Source: Bacteroidales bacterium (GTDB lineage: Bacteria > Bacteroidota > Bacteroidia > Bacteroidales > Tenuifilaceae). Taken from it: DNA of 64,000 nt. Position 1 is the stretch's first letter, and every line of letters begins with the position of its first letter. The position numbers were made by a program, and so were the translations under genes. Shown here piece after piece: positions 19,345 to 28,667 of this stretch. The stretch lies in the NCBI GenBank assembly GCA_016931855.1, contig JAFGDZ010000046.1:1-64000 (forward strand). Direction: 5' to 3'. The notes beneath the pieces were generated by a model, which saw only the letters and a list, made by a program, of their open reading frames with translations, had not been told where the DNA came from and did not search any database.

Positions 19345-19396
19345 TTGAAGGCATTAACTTTTCAGCAAATTGTACAAAGAAAAAACGAGCGCCTCT

Positions 19397-19945
19397 ATGA
19401 GTCTATTCCTGAACGAGTGCTACACTCAAATGAATCAGGGTGAGGTAATTGTTGCCTATAAGGGCTGCATTAACGCTGACATTATATCTAATACACTCAA
19501 CCTTATTGAGTCCAAGCTCGATGAGAGTGTACCCAATACTCCCGTTCGTAAAAAGTTGTACAACGTTTTAGTTGAGAGCCTTCAGAACCTTTTCCATCAC
19601 GTAGATATCCCCCCAGACCTTGATACCGAGTGTGAGTCAAATTTTGGCGTGTTTATACTATCCAAGGTTGACAGCTCATTCCGTATTGCTACGGGGAACT
19701 TTATAAAGAATAGTAAGGCTCCCATTTTAAAGGAAAAAATTGACAAGATAAACTCCTTGTCAAAAGAAGAGTTAAAAGATTTTTATAAATTTGTTCTGAA
19801 TAACCAAACCTTTTCCGAAAAGGGGGGTGGTGGTCTTGGTTTAATAGATATTGCTCGCAAAACGGGGAATAGGCTTGATTACAACTTTTATGACTATAGC
19901 CCTGAGTACAGTTTCTTTAACATGACCGTTTTAATTAACGAATAG
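19397..19945 (+). CDS. siaB: SiaB family protein kinase
   Basis: SiaB proteins are small GHKL-like kinases that phosphorylate SiaC. In Pseudomonas this pair controls a diguanylate cyclase and biofilm formation. The family pattern here is a YKGCINADIIS strand, an VRKKLYNVLVESLQNLFHHV helix (ATPase N-box-like, with a Glu and His) and a GGGGLGLIDIARKTG glycine-rich loop near the C terminus. I chose the ATG at 19397; a TTG at 19370 would add nine residues. The gene is 15 bases upstream of siaC. No SiaA phosphatase or SiaD cyclase is nearby, so the output differs or lies elsewhere. Confidence 0.82.
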   Translation: MSLFLNECYTQMNQGEVIVAYKGCINADIISNTLNLIESKLDESVPNTPVRKKLYNVLVESLQNLFHHVDIPPDLDTECESNFGVFILSKVDSSFRIATGNFIKNSKAPILKEKIDKINSLSKEELKDFYKFVLNNQTFSEKGGGGLGLIDIARKTGNRLDYNFYDYSPEYSFFNMTVLINE

Positions 19946-19960
19946 CAAACTCTTACCGAT

Positions 19961-20341
19961 ATGGAATTGATAAATATTGAGGGAACTCCCAAAACGCCAA
20001 CCGTTATAATGAACCCTACAACTGGCGTTGTAGAAATTAAGGGCCGGTCAATTCCCGAGAACTCAATAGAGTTCTACAAACCAGTTGTTGATTGGCTCGA
20101 TGAGTATTCGTCTAACCCTGCTCCTAAAACTGTGGTTAATATGCAGTTGGAGTACTTTAACACCAGCTCGTCAAAGTGTATTCTTGATGTTTTCAAGAAG
20201 TTAGAGCAGATAAAGCAGGCTAGTGCTGATGTTGTAATTAACTGGTACTACGAAGAGGATGACGAGGATATGCTTGAAGCGGGTGAAGACTATGAGTCTA
20301 TTATTAAGGTGCCCTTTAAGATGATTGAGATTGTTGATTAG
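19961..20341 (+). CDS. siaC: SiaC/DUF1987 family regulatory phosphoprotein
   Basis: A 126-residue single-domain protein with the family signature MQLEYFNTSSSKCILDVF. The threonine falls at residue 68, the position known to be phosphorylated by SiaB in Pseudomonas SiaC, and the surrounding NTSS sequence is kept. The acidic segment EEDDEDMLEAGEDYE is also family-typical. Unphosphorylated SiaC activates its partner; phosphorylation releases it. It follows siaB in an apparent two-gene operon ended by a bidirectional terminator. The downstream target in this organism is not visible. Confidence 0.85.
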   Translation: MELINIEGTPKTPTVIMNPTTGVVEIKGRSIPENSIEFYKPVVDWLDEYSSNPAPKTVVNMQLEYFNTSSSKCILDVFKKLEQIKQASADVVINWYYEEDDEDMLEAGEDYESIIKVPFKMIEIVD

Positions 20342-20366
20342 TATTTTTGCTTTGCGTTACCAACAG

Positions 20367-20392
20367 AATAAGGAGCCTTAGAGCTCCTTATT
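20367..20392. terminator. bidirectional terminator between siaC and the ABC transporter gene
   Basis: A 10-bp perfect stem (AATAAGGAGC with GCTCCTTATT) and a six-base loop CTTAGA lie between convergent genes. T-rich bases follow in the plus direction, and the minus direction has weaker T content. Confidence 0.65.
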
Positions 20393-20406
20393 TGCGTATT
20401 CCGAAT

Positions 20407-23400
20407 TTATTCCGAAACATTTCTTCGTCCAATATTGGCAGATATGTCGAGTAACTTCTTTAGTAGCCGGAAGTACAGAACCACGTATAAGCCTAGGGAG
20501 CTAAGCCAAATAATGATAATGTTAACCCAAAAGGTTTCAAAGAAAAGTCCAAATAGCTGCTTCTTAGGCGCATAAAAATGTGCCCTTAGCACCTTAGAGT
20601 CGGGTAGCAGGAATATGGGGTCAACCTTTTGTATTAGGGTTTGGTTGTACTCAATAATTCGCTCAACCTCGCCTGAGTTCCTAACAAATTCTGCTAGGCT
20701 CTCATTGTAATGGCTACGTTTTATCCTAATAAAGGCCTCTCTTGCCTCATCGGTTTCTTGAAGCTGATTTATGAGCCTATCCTTTTCATCGGTGGCTTTA
20801 TTGTACAGCTTCATGTAGTAACGTCTTAGCTGCTCAAGGTAGTTTTTTACATCAGCTAGCAGCTCCTTATCAAGGTTTTTAACCGACAGCTGGTTAACCT
20901 GTTTAAACGGTATTCCTGATGACGAACTAGCCGTTATTTCCCTTGTAATTTCGTTCTTAAGAAGGGCTACGGCCATTTTAACGTCATCGCTTCGTGTTGG
21001 GTTATTCATTTGCCTTTCACAAAGATCCACCTTATTCTGAAGGGTCTTTAGCCAGTAGTTCCGCTTATAGTCGGAAATGCTCATGGCCTCGTCAAAGGCG
21101 TAGAAACTCTCTTCGTACTGGTTATGCTTAAACTGGTGTACAGCTAGTGCTTCGTAAGCCCAGCGTGCAATAATTATTTCTCCGTAAATAGGGATGCTAC
21201 TGGGCGAGGATACGCTTGGGTTAAGCTTTTCGTACTTAACAATTATTCCGCTTAATATTATTTGAGGGATAACAAGGAATGGAATAAGTATGTATATGGT
21301 AACCACGGTTTTAAATCCATCCGATATTACTAGTCCTAGCATATTTGCCGATACCCATGTGCTAAATAGCGCCAACCAGTAGTAAAAGTACATTCCCTTA
21401 ATCTCTAGTATTGTGTTGCCCACCAGCACAAAGAGCAATGCCTGAAATGCTGATATGGAAAGGAGTATAACCACTTTTGATACTAGGTAACTGGACCAGC
21501 TAAGGTTAAGGAAGGCCTCTCTTTTCTGTATTTTTCTATCCTTAATAATCTCCTCGGCACTAACCGTGAGCCCAATAAAGAAGGCAACTATAACCGACAT
21601 GAAGATATATACTGGCAAATTACTGTTCTCCAGCAAATTGTATCCAACTTGGTTGGCGACATCAACGTTGTAGTACTTTATTATGTACGAGAGCAGGAAG
21701 GCTAAAAGAGGTGCTTCGGCAATGTTTATAACTAAGTACTGCGTGTTGGATAGCTTTGAGAGCACGTCGCGCCTAATAAAAACGGTTAGCTGTTTTATCC
21801 AACCTGGTATTTTGAATGGGTTTGATGGCAGCTCTTTGGGGATATCCTCATCGTTATGCTGCTGCTTGTGCGTTTGCTTAAAGTGCGCTTGCCACTCAGT
21901 AGGACTGATTTTTCGGGAGCGGGTAGGGTTTCCGTATTCATCAAGTACATTTGCCTCAACAATGTTGAAAACTTGTTCTGGGTTTACGTTACCGCAAAGG
22001 GTGCATTCGCTCTCGTTCCAGTTTGCATGCTGAATGCGCGACTTAAAGTATATGATAGACTCAATGGGATCTCCATTGTAAATAAGGTAACCACCTGTGT
22101 CGAGTATCAATAGCTTGTCGAACATCTTAAAAATATCCGACGAGGGTTGGTGAATCACCACAAACACAAGTTTCCCCTTTAGCGTAAGCTCTTTAAGTAG
22201 GTCTAGGATATTTTCGGAGTCGCGGGAACTTAGTCCCGACGTTGGCTCATCAAGGAAAAGTATTGCTGGTTCGCGTATTAGCTCAAGGGCTATGTTTAGC
22301 CGTTTACGTTGTCCTCCGCTGATTTTCTTGTCAAGCGGCGAGCCCACTTTCATATCCTTAATCTCATGAAGTCCAAGGTTAAGGAGCGTTTTGTTAACCG
22401 CATCGGCTATTTGCTCTTCGTTGTAGCTATCGAAGCACAGCTTGGCGTTGTAGTAAAGGTTTTGATAAACGGTGAGCTCCTCAATTAGCAGGTCGTCCTG
22501 GGAAACGAAGCCAATTAGCCCCTCTATTTTATCCCTTTCGGTGTGGATATCTACACCATTAACCAGCACGCTTCCCGATGTTGGGGTTTCGGCACCGTTA
22601 AGAACGTTTAGTAGGGTTGATTTCCCTGCGCCCGAGGCGCCCATTATTCCCACAAGGTGCCCCGATTCCTCGGCAAAGTTCATGGCGTGGAGCCCAATTT
22701 TTCCACCACGGAAATGGTACTCTATATCTTTTACCTCAAAAAGTATTTTCTCCTTAATTCTATCAAGGGCAAAGCGGCCAACTATATCGCTGTAGTAAAT
22801 GGGTTTTATACGGGTGTCGCGTATTGAGGCTCCGTTGTTTAGTACAAAAACCTTATCCTTATGTAGCAGATGCCCGTTTAGGTATAGCTCGTGGTCGCCA
22901 AAGTATCTTAGGAATAGGATGTTGGCATATTCTACGTTTAGTATTTTTATTTCCCCTTGGAAAGCCTCTACTTGTAAGTGCTTTTGGCTTAGCTCCTGGT
23001 TTCCTGTGAGGTTATTTACTGAAAGTATTTTTGCGGAATCGGGGATGCTGCTAAATGGCGATAGCACAAATTGGCATAGGTACTGGAACTCATCTTCGGG
23101 TACTAGGAATGTTTCGGAAACGGTTGATATAAAAGCCATTTCCTGTTCGGTAATAGTGCCAGAATCGGTTTTAACAAATTCTAAAAGGCGAACCAGTACA
23201 ACCACCTTTTGTTGAAGTACGAGCTCCTCGTTAATTTGCGCACAAATTTTGAGTACCCTAACTGAGCTTGACGAGGTTCTTTTTTTTGTTTTACCCTTCT
23301 CGCTTTGCTTTATTTGGTATAGGTTGTAGTAGTAATCGAACACCTTTAGGTATTCTGTTACAAGCTCTAGGTTAAGCTGGTTCTTTAGGAAGTTCTCAAC

Positions 23401-23493
23401 CACTGCACGGCGGTCGCCATCATCTTGCTCACTTTCGGGATGAGCAATAATGGCAAAAAGCTGCATAAGGGCTTTTAGAATCGATTCGCTCAT
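20407..23493 (-). CDS. ABCG-type transporter half with N-terminal TerB-like and FHA-like domains
   Basis: A 1028-residue fusion. Residues about 1-145 are acidic and helical and resemble a TerB domain. About 155-235 is a beta-rich segment (LYLNGHLLHKDKVFVLNNGASIRD) that looks FHA-like. The ATPase follows, with Walker A GASGAGKST (285-293), signature SGGQRKRLNIAL and Walker B ILFLDEP. An ECTLCG cysteine pair lies between the ATPase and the first helices. The membrane part has about six hydrophobic helices, interrupted by a roughly 230-residue soluble helical insert, with a final helix near the C terminus. The substrate is unknown. The two downstream minus-strand unknowns probably belong with it. 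Confidence 0.85.
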   Translation of the reverse strand: MSESILKALMQLFAIIAHPESEQDDGDRRAVVENFLKNQLNLELVTEYLKVFDYYYNLYQIKQSEKGKTKKRTSSSSVRVLKICAQINEELVLQQKVVVLVRLLEFVKTDSGTITEQEMAFISTVSETFLVPEDEFQYLCQFVLSPFSSIPDSAKILSVNNLTGNQELSQKHLQVEAFQGEIKILNVEYANILFLRYFGDHELYLNGHLLHKDKVFVLNNGASIRDTRIKPIYYSDIVGRFALDRIKEKILFEVKDIEYHFRGGKIGLHAMNFAEESGHLVGIMGASGAGKSTLLNVLNGAETPTSGSVLVNGVDIHTERDKIEGLIGFVSQDDLLIEELTVYQNLYYNAKLCFDSYNEEQIADAVNKTLLNLGLHEIKDMKVGSPLDKKISGGQRKRLNIALELIREPAILFLDEPTSGLSSRDSENILDLLKELTLKGKLVFVVIHQPSSDIFKMFDKLLILDTGGYLIYNGDPIESIIYFKSRIQHANWNESECTLCGNVNPEQVFNIVEANVLDEYGNPTRSRKISPTEWQAHFKQTHKQQHNDEDIPKELPSNPFKIPGWIKQLTVFIRRDVLSKLSNTQYLVINIAEAPLLAFLLSYIIKYYNVDVANQVGYNLLENSNLPVYIFMSVIVAFFIGLTVSAEEIIKDRKIQKREAFLNLSWSSYLVSKVVILLSISAFQALLFVLVGNTILEIKGMYFYYWLALFSTWVSANMLGLVISDGFKTVVTIYILIPFLVIPQIILSGIIVKYEKLNPSVSSPSSIPIYGEIIIARWAYEALAVHQFKHNQYEESFYAFDEAMSISDYKRNYWLKTLQNKVDLCERQMNNPTRSDDVKMAVALLKNEITREITASSSSGIPFKQVNQLSVKNLDKELLADVKNYLEQLRRYYMKLYNKATDEKDRLINQLQETDEAREAFIRIKRSHYNESLAEFVRNSGEVERIIEYNQTLIQKVDPIFLLPDSKVLRAHFYAPKKQLFGLFFETFWVNIIIIWLSSLGLYVVLYFRLLKKLLDISANIGRRNVSE

Positions 23494-23526
23494 GCGCTAA
23501 CGAATTAGGTTGACTCTTGTTTTGCT

Positions 23527-23949
23527 TTAGGGCTTAAAGCCTATAAGCAGCATTACGTAACCGGGCGTAAACTTTACGCTTTTAACATCAACCTGGATAA
23601 TACATGTTACGGTTGATGTGAACTTAAAATCCCAGTACTGAGAGAAATCGTAGCTTGCGTTGGAGAAGAGGAGGTTTTTTTCGGTATCGTAAACGGAGAA
23701 AACCAAATCGCCTTTGCGAACGCTTGTGCAGGCAACAATACGGTATGTGTTATCGCCAAAAAATGTGGTTCTAAACTCAATTTTCTGGTCGGGTTTCAGT
23801 TGTGCAAAGTACTCTTGCCCGTCGGAAATGTATTCCGGAGAGAAGTAGAGTGAGCACATGTGCTGAAGCTGCTCCTGCTGCGCTAAGCTTTTCTCTCCTG
23901 CTAGGGAAACAAAAACAAGTGCAAGTATGATGTATAGGAATGATTTCAT
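23527..23949 (-). CDS. secreted protein of unknown function
   Basis: A 140-residue protein with a clear signal peptide (about 1-23, ending SLAQ). The remainder is a beta-rich domain with charged and aromatic residues (KIEFRTTFFGDNTYRIVACTS, LVFSVYDTEKNLLFSN). It resembles small periplasmic beta-sandwich proteins, but I do not recognise the family. It lies between a lipoprotein gene 7 bases upstream and the ABC transporter gene 33 bases downstream, all in one orientation. A role as a periplasmic partner of that transporter is inference. Confidence 0.7.
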   Translation of the reverse strand: MKSFLYIILALVFVSLAGEKSLAQQEQLQHMCSLYFSPEYISDGQEYFAQLKPDQKIEFRTTFFGDNTYRIVACTSVRKGDLVFSVYDTEKNLLFSNASYDFSQYWDFKFTSTVTCIIQVDVKSVKFTPGYVMLLIGFKP

Positions 23950-23956
23950 CTTTAAC

Positions 23957-24871
23957 CTATCCGATTATTTGGTTTCGAATGAGCTCGATCTTGTTGCTTA
24001 TGGTTTTGAGATGGTACTCAGACATGATAACTCTTGACTCGCTATTAATCTGAATGAGCTTGTTTTCTACGTCGATACGAGGTTCACGGTATGAGTAGTT
24101 GAATATTATACCATCAAATTCGTACGCTAAGTCAATAAAAGCATCAATAAGTTTAGCGTATTCTGGCTCCTTGTAGTAGTATGGCGTTAGGAGCTCAATT
24201 AGATTGTCGAGCGGGTACTTTTGCTCGCCAATGCGGTTTATTATTTCCCTGTCGGACGATTTAGTTGCTAGTTTACAAAGGATGTGCAGGCTCTCAATCC
24301 ATCCGCCAGTAATAATTAGCGCCCCCATTTCTCTCCTGTCGTTGGTGCGTAAGTAGCTATCTGCCTTGCGGTAGGCCTTTGCTGTGTGCATAAGGAGGGA
24401 ATCGCGGTTATTCATGTTCTTTTCAAGTGCAGAAAAGAACTTGTCGTCAAAGGCATTAATAAGCCCTAGCTCTTCGCTAAGTTTTTTAATAGCGGTGAGG
24501 TAGGGTATTGTTTCTGGGGTGCGGTCGTAAATGTTTAGGTAGCTGATATCGGTGCCGTAAATGCCTAGGTTTAGGGCTTTTTTAAAATTGGTTGTGTACT
24601 TGGTTAGGTTCGATTGCGGATTAATAAGATTATCCTCAAACGGAATCCCATTCTTTTTTACCAATGCAGCAGCTTGGTAGGGGCTGGGGATGGGGAATAG
24701 TGAGCTTTCGAATTTTATAATCATGGAAAGCGTGTCGGGCTTAACCTGATTTTGGATAGCAACTTTCCTTTCCGAGTCGGAACTACCGCCGCAGCTAACA
24801 ATAAAGAATCCAGTTAATAGGAGGGATAATACAAACGGTATTTTACTCCCTTTAATAAAAACAGAAGGCAT
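23957..24871 (-). CDS. lipoprotein of unknown function
   Basis: A 304-residue protein with an N-terminal signal sequence and lipobox (IVSCGG, Cys about residue 27), so it is probably anchored to a membrane. The mature part is helical and rich in charged residues. No catalytic motif is apparent. It is the first gene of a minus-strand group with a small secreted protein and the TerB-ABC fusion. The segment PYQAAALVKKNGIPF followed by regularly spaced helices suggests an all-alpha repeat fold. Family not recognised. Confidence 0.7.
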   Translation of the reverse strand: MPSVFIKGSKIPFVLSLLLTGFFIVSCGGSSDSERKVAIQNQVKPDTLSMIIKFESSLFPIPSPYQAAALVKKNGIPFEDNLINPQSNLTKYTTNFKKALNLGIYGTDISYLNIYDRTPETIPYLTAIKKLSEELGLINAFDDKFFSALEKNMNNRDSLLMHTAKAYRKADSYLRTNDRREMGALIITGGWIESLHILCKLATKSSDREIINRIGEQKYPLDNLIELLTPYYYKEPEYAKLIDAFIDLAYEFDGIIFNYSYREPRIDVENKLIQINSESRVIMSEYHLKTISNKIELIRNQIIG

Positions 24872-25081
24872 CTAACTTGCAGTTTTTTCTTCAATTTGAT
24901 GCAAGTAATGAAAATTTGGCGAATTTTCAAAGAAACAGGAGTTTATATGGGCGATGCGTACTTATTGTTGTTTTTTTAGGTTGAGTTAAAGCTAGAGCTA
25001 AACGGTTTTGCTGTAATCTAATCAAAGAGTCGTTATATATTTATGAAAATTTTGAACGATTACATTTTAAATAGGTTGAAC

Positions 25082-27232
25082 ATGAAAAAGTTTACTATGT
25101 GGGTTACGGCTCTGTTGCTACTCTCGTTTTTTGCTGGAGCCCAAAATTCTACACGGTTTAATATTGATGATGCTACGCTAGCGCAATGGGGTAAGTACCG
25201 TCCGGTAACATTACTTGCGCTCCAGTGGAGACCTAGCTCAGAGAGCTATACTTACGTCTCGGGCGATACGCTTGTTCAGGTTAATGCAAAAAGTGGTGCA
25301 AAGGCCACCCTTTTTACGCTAAATGATCTTAATAGGGTTTTATCGGAGGCCAATCTGAGGCCTGTTCGTTCCTTGGCCTACGCATCGTGGCGCGCTAATC
25401 AGCAGCTATCGGTAACTAGTGGTGCAAAAAAGGTAGTGGTAAATGTTAGCCCACTTAGCGTTGAGCAGGTAATCTCTTTTACCGACGATGCTGCTGGCGT
25501 TGATTATGCTCCTGCCAATGGCCTGTTTGCTTACACGGTTAGCAATAATCTTTATATACAAAAGCAGGATAATAGCAGCATTCAGGTTACCAACGATGGT
25601 GCTGAGGCTGGAATTGTTAACGGACAGGCGGTACACCGTAGTGAGTTTGGCATCCGCAAGGGAACCTTTTGGTCGCCAAAAGCTACCTACTTGGCATTTT
25701 ACCGCATGGACGAGAGCATGGTTACTAACTACCCGCTTGTTGATGTAACCACACGCATTGCAACGCTGCAAAACACAAAGTACCCAATGGCCGGGATGAC
25801 TAGCCATGAGGTTTCTGTAGGGGTGTTTAATGTTGCTACAGGCAAAACCGTTTACCTAAAAACCGGAGAACCAAAGGAGCAGTACCTAACCAATATTGCT
25901 TGGGCTCCCGATGAGAAATCGGTTTATGTGGCCATCGTTAATCGTGCGCAGAACCACATGTGGTTAAATGAGTACGATGTTGCTACAGGACAATTTGTAA
26001 AAACGCTATTTGAGGAGACTAGTGAAAGCTATGTAGAGCCTCAGGATGCAATGATATTCCTGTCAACCCGTCCTAATGAGTTTATTTGGCAGAGTAGCCG
26101 TAGTGGCAATAAGCACTTTTACCTGTACAATACCGATGGTAAGCTAGTTAAGCAGCTAACAAGTGGCGGTTGGGATGTAATGCAAGTTATTGGCATGGAT
26201 GCAAAGGAGCGCACGCTCTATTACACCTCTACACAGGAGAGCCCAATGCAACGCCACCTTTATTCGGTAGATCTTAAGTCGCTAAAGGTAACAAAGCTTA
26301 CCGCCGAGCATGGAACGCACAACCCTTTGGTTAATGTTGAGAAAGGGTATTTTTTAGATGTTTTCTCGAGTACCGATGTGCCCAACTGTATCGATCTGTA
26401 CACACTAAAGGGAAAAAGGGTTAAGAATTTACTGGTTGCAGAAAATCCGTATGCTGGAATGGATATGCCCGAAATGGAGATGGTAACCCTAACCGCAAAG
26501 GATGGGGAAACGCCTCTTTATGGACGTATCATTAAGCCGCTTGGCTACAAGGAGGGAGGTAAGCACCCGGTAATAGTTTACGTTTACGGCGGCCCTCATT
26601 TACAGCTAGTAACCGATACATGGCTGGGTGGTGCTAGGTTGTGGGAATACTACATGGCACAAAAGGGCTACGTTATGTTTACTGTTGACAATAGGGGCTC
26701 CTATGGTCGTGGCCATAAGTTTGAAAGCGTAATACACCGCCAGTTGGGAGTTAAGGAAATGGAGGATCAGCTAACTGGTGTAGATTACCTAAAGAGCCTT
26801 CCTTTTGTTGATCAGGATAGGATTGGCGTGCATGGCTGGAGCTTTGGTGGCTTTATGACTACATCGCTTATGCTTAAAGCATCGGATACCTTTAAGGTGG
26901 GTGTTGCTGGTGGCCCAGTTATGGACTGGAGCCTTTACGAGGTGATGTACGGCGAGCGTTATATGGATACTCCACAGGAGAACCCCGAAGGGTACGAGGA
27001 GTCTAACCTAGTTAAAAAGGCATCGCTGCTAAAGGGGAAGCTAATGCTTATTCATGGCGATGTTGATGGCACCGTTGTAATGCAGCATAGCCTCCAGTTT
27101 ATTAAGGAGTGCGTGAGCAATGGCGTTCCGGTTGACTTCTTTATTTACCCACAGCACGAGCATAATGTGCGGGGACGCGATAGGGTTCACCTAATGCAAA
27201 AGGTAACCGATTACTTTGATAGCAACCTGTAG
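25082..27232 (+). CDS. S9 family dipeptidyl peptidase IV-like serine peptidase
   Basis: A secreted or periplasmic prolyl-type exopeptidase. The signal peptide follows the ATG at 25082 (KKFTMWV...FFAGAQ), which is why I prefer it to the in-frame ATG at 25043. An N-terminal beta-propeller (roughly residues 40-460) contains YTYVSGDTLVQVN and EFGIRKGTFWSP, the latter typical of DPP IV substrate-binding glutamates. The alpha/beta-hydrolase domain holds the nucleophile in GWSFGGF, the Asp in GDVDGTV and the His in QHEHNVRG. The length matches DPP IV of Porphyromonas and Bacteroides. It supports peptide use as a nutrient. Confidence 0.93.
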   Translation: MKKFTMWVTALLLLSFFAGAQNSTRFNIDDATLAQWGKYRPVTLLALQWRPSSESYTYVSGDTLVQVNAKSGAKATLFTLNDLNRVLSEANLRPVRSLAYASWRANQQLSVTSGAKKVVVNVSPLSVEQVISFTDDAAGVDYAPANGLFAYTVSNNLYIQKQDNSSIQVTNDGAEAGIVNGQAVHRSEFGIRKGTFWSPKATYLAFYRMDESMVTNYPLVDVTTRIATLQNTKYPMAGMTSHEVSVGVFNVATGKTVYLKTGEPKEQYLTNIAWAPDEKSVYVAIVNRAQNHMWLNEYDVATGQFVKTLFEETSESYVEPQDAMIFLSTRPNEFIWQSSRSGNKHFYLYNTDGKLVKQLTSGGWDVMQVIGMDAKERTLYYTSTQESPMQRHLYSVDLKSLKVTKLTAEHGTHNPLVNVEKGYFLDVFSSTDVPNCIDLYTLKGKRVKNLLVAENPYAGMDMPEMEMVTLTAKDGETPLYGRIIKPLGYKEGGKHPVIVYVYGGPHLQLVTDTWLGGARLWEYYMAQKGYVMFTVDNRGSYGRGHKFESVIHRQLGVKEMEDQLTGVDYLKSLPFVDQDRIGVHGWSFGGFMTTSLMLKASDTFKVGVAGGPVMDWSLYEVMYGERYMDTPQENPEGYEESNLVKKASLLKGKLMLIHGDVDGTVVMQHSLQFIKECVSNGVPVDFFIYPQHEHNVRGRDRVHLMQKVTDYFDSNL

Positions 27233-27257
27233 CCAATTAGTTGCTACGTTGTTTTAC

Positions 27258-27288
27258 AGGAGCCTAGCGAAGCATTCGCTAGGCTCCT
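27258..27288 (+). terminator. strong rho-independent terminator after the DPP IV gene
   Basis: A 14-bp perfect stem (AGGAGCCTAGCGAA with TTCGCTAGGCTCCT), a GCA loop, and then a run of seven T. Confidence 0.92.
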
Positions 27289-27309
27289 TTTTTTCTAGCG
27301 CTTAAGAAC

Positions 27310-27317
27310 TATCTTTG
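27310..27317 (+). promoter_or_regulatory. -7 element for the MATE transporter gene
   Basis: TATCTTTG, an exact TAnnTTTG match, only 14 bases before the TTG start at 27332, which implies a very short leader. Confidence 0.5.
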
Positions 27318-27331
27318 CGGAAAATTTAACG

Positions 27332-28666
27332 TTGTTGAAAACATCAATCTCTTATAGTCGTATTTGGAGCATTGCTTACCCAATAATAATTGGAAGCATA
27401 GCCCAAAACGTTATTAATGTAACCGATACGGCTTTTCTGGGCCGATTAGGCGAGGTTGCCCTTGGTGGTGGTGCCATTGGCGGGCTATTTTACCTTGCCG
27501 TTATTATGTTTGGATGGGGATTTGGTGTTGGAACCCAAATTGTTATTGCTCGCCGCAATGGAGAGCAGGCGTACAGATCCATAGGCCGAGTGGTTGAGCA
27601 CACCCTGTTCTTTCTGCTTGCCCTTGCCCTACTTCTTTTTGGGATTATTAAGCTATTTGATGAGCGAATTTTGCGAAGCATTCTTGAGAGCCAAGGGGTG
27701 TTTGAAACAAGTTTGAGTTTTCTTGGCTATAGGGTTTGGGGATTATTTTTTGCGTTCACAAACTTTACGTTTAGAGCATTTTACGTGGGCATTGCCCGTA
27801 CTAAGGTAATAACTGTAACCACTGTTGTTATGGTTATGGTGAATGTTGTTCTTGACTATGCTCTGATATTTGGTAAACTTGGCTTGCCCAATATGGGTGT
27901 TCAGGGGGCTGCACTAGCCTCGGTTATAGCAGAGGCAACTTGTACCATTGCGTTTATTGTGTTTACGTTAAGTAGGGTTAATCTTAAGAAGTATAGGCTC
28001 TTTTATTTTGTGGCCTTTAGTCCCAATGTATTAAAGCGGTTACTAAAAGTTGCTTTCCCTATAATGCTTCAGAACTTCTTCTCGTTTTCGGTTTGGTTTG
28101 TTTTCTTTTTGATTATAGAGAAAATGGGGGAGTCGGCACTTGCAATTTCTAACATTGTGCGGAGCATTTACGTGGTGCTGCTTATTCCCATAATGGGATT
28201 TGCCTCGGCAACAAACACCTTGGTTAGCTTTGTTATAGGGCAGAATAGATCCGATGAGGTTCTGTCGCTTGTGCAAAAGATTGCTCTGATATGCACCCTG
28301 GGAGCAGCCTTTTTATCGGCCCTTTGCGCCTTTTTCCCCGAGGCTATTCTTTCCGTTTACACAAATGATGCATCGCTTATAGGCATTGGGTTACCTGTGC
28401 TAAGGGTAGTGTCGGTAGCATCGGTTTTTTTGGCTCTGGCAAACATCTTATTTAATGGGGTTTCGGGAACGGGTAAAACAAGGGTGTCATTTGTTATGGA
28501 ACTGGTGATACTTGCCTCGTACCTAGGTCTTACCTATTTGCTGGCAGTAGTGCTAAAACAGCCTATTACTGTTGTTTGGATCGTGGAGATATACTACGCT
28601 GTGGTGCTATCGGCAGCATCGTACATATACCTAAGTTCTAACCGGTGGATGGGAGCACACGTATAG
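27332..28666 (+). CDS. MATE family multidrug/cation efflux transporter
   Basis: A 444-residue inner-membrane protein with about twelve hydrophobic helices and the MATE hallmarks: an N-terminal NVTDTAFLGRLGEVALGG segment, a mid-protein NMGVQGAALASVIAE segment, and a GFASATNTLVSFVIGQNR loop between the halves. MATE proteins export drugs or metabolites using Na+ or H+ gradients. Translation appears to start at one of two adjacent TTG codons (27332 or 27335), because the first in-frame ATG would remove the first helix. It ends 1 base before the convergent TPR gene with no terminator between them. Confidence 0.9.
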   Translation: MLKTSISYSRIWSIAYPIIIGSIAQNVINVTDTAFLGRLGEVALGGGAIGGLFYLAVIMFGWGFGVGTQIVIARRNGEQAYRSIGRVVEHTLFFLLALALLLFGIIKLFDERILRSILESQGVFETSLSFLGYRVWGLFFAFTNFTFRAFYVGIARTKVITVTTVVMVMVNVVLDYALIFGKLGLPNMGVQGAALASVIAEATCTIAFIVFTLSRVNLKKYRLFYFVAFSPNVLKRLLKVAFPIMLQNFFSFSVWFVFFLIIEKMGESALAISNIVRSIYVVLLIPIMGFASATNTLVSFVIGQNRSDEVLSLVQKIALICTLGAAFLSALCAFFPEAILSVYTNDASLIGIGLPVLRVVSVASVFLALANILFNGVSGTGKTRVSFVMELVILASYLGLTYLLAVVLKQPITVVWIVEIYYAVVLSAASYIYLSSNRWMGAHV

Positions 28667-28667
28667 C

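Noticed and set aside
20407-23493. TerB-like domain as evidence of a tellurite-resistance island
   Set aside because: No terC, terD, terZ or related genes; TerB domains occur widely as fused modules, also at 62888-63613 here.
27232-27332. DPP IV and MATE genes as one operon
   Set aside because: A 14-bp terminator with a seven-T run and a new -7 element separate them.
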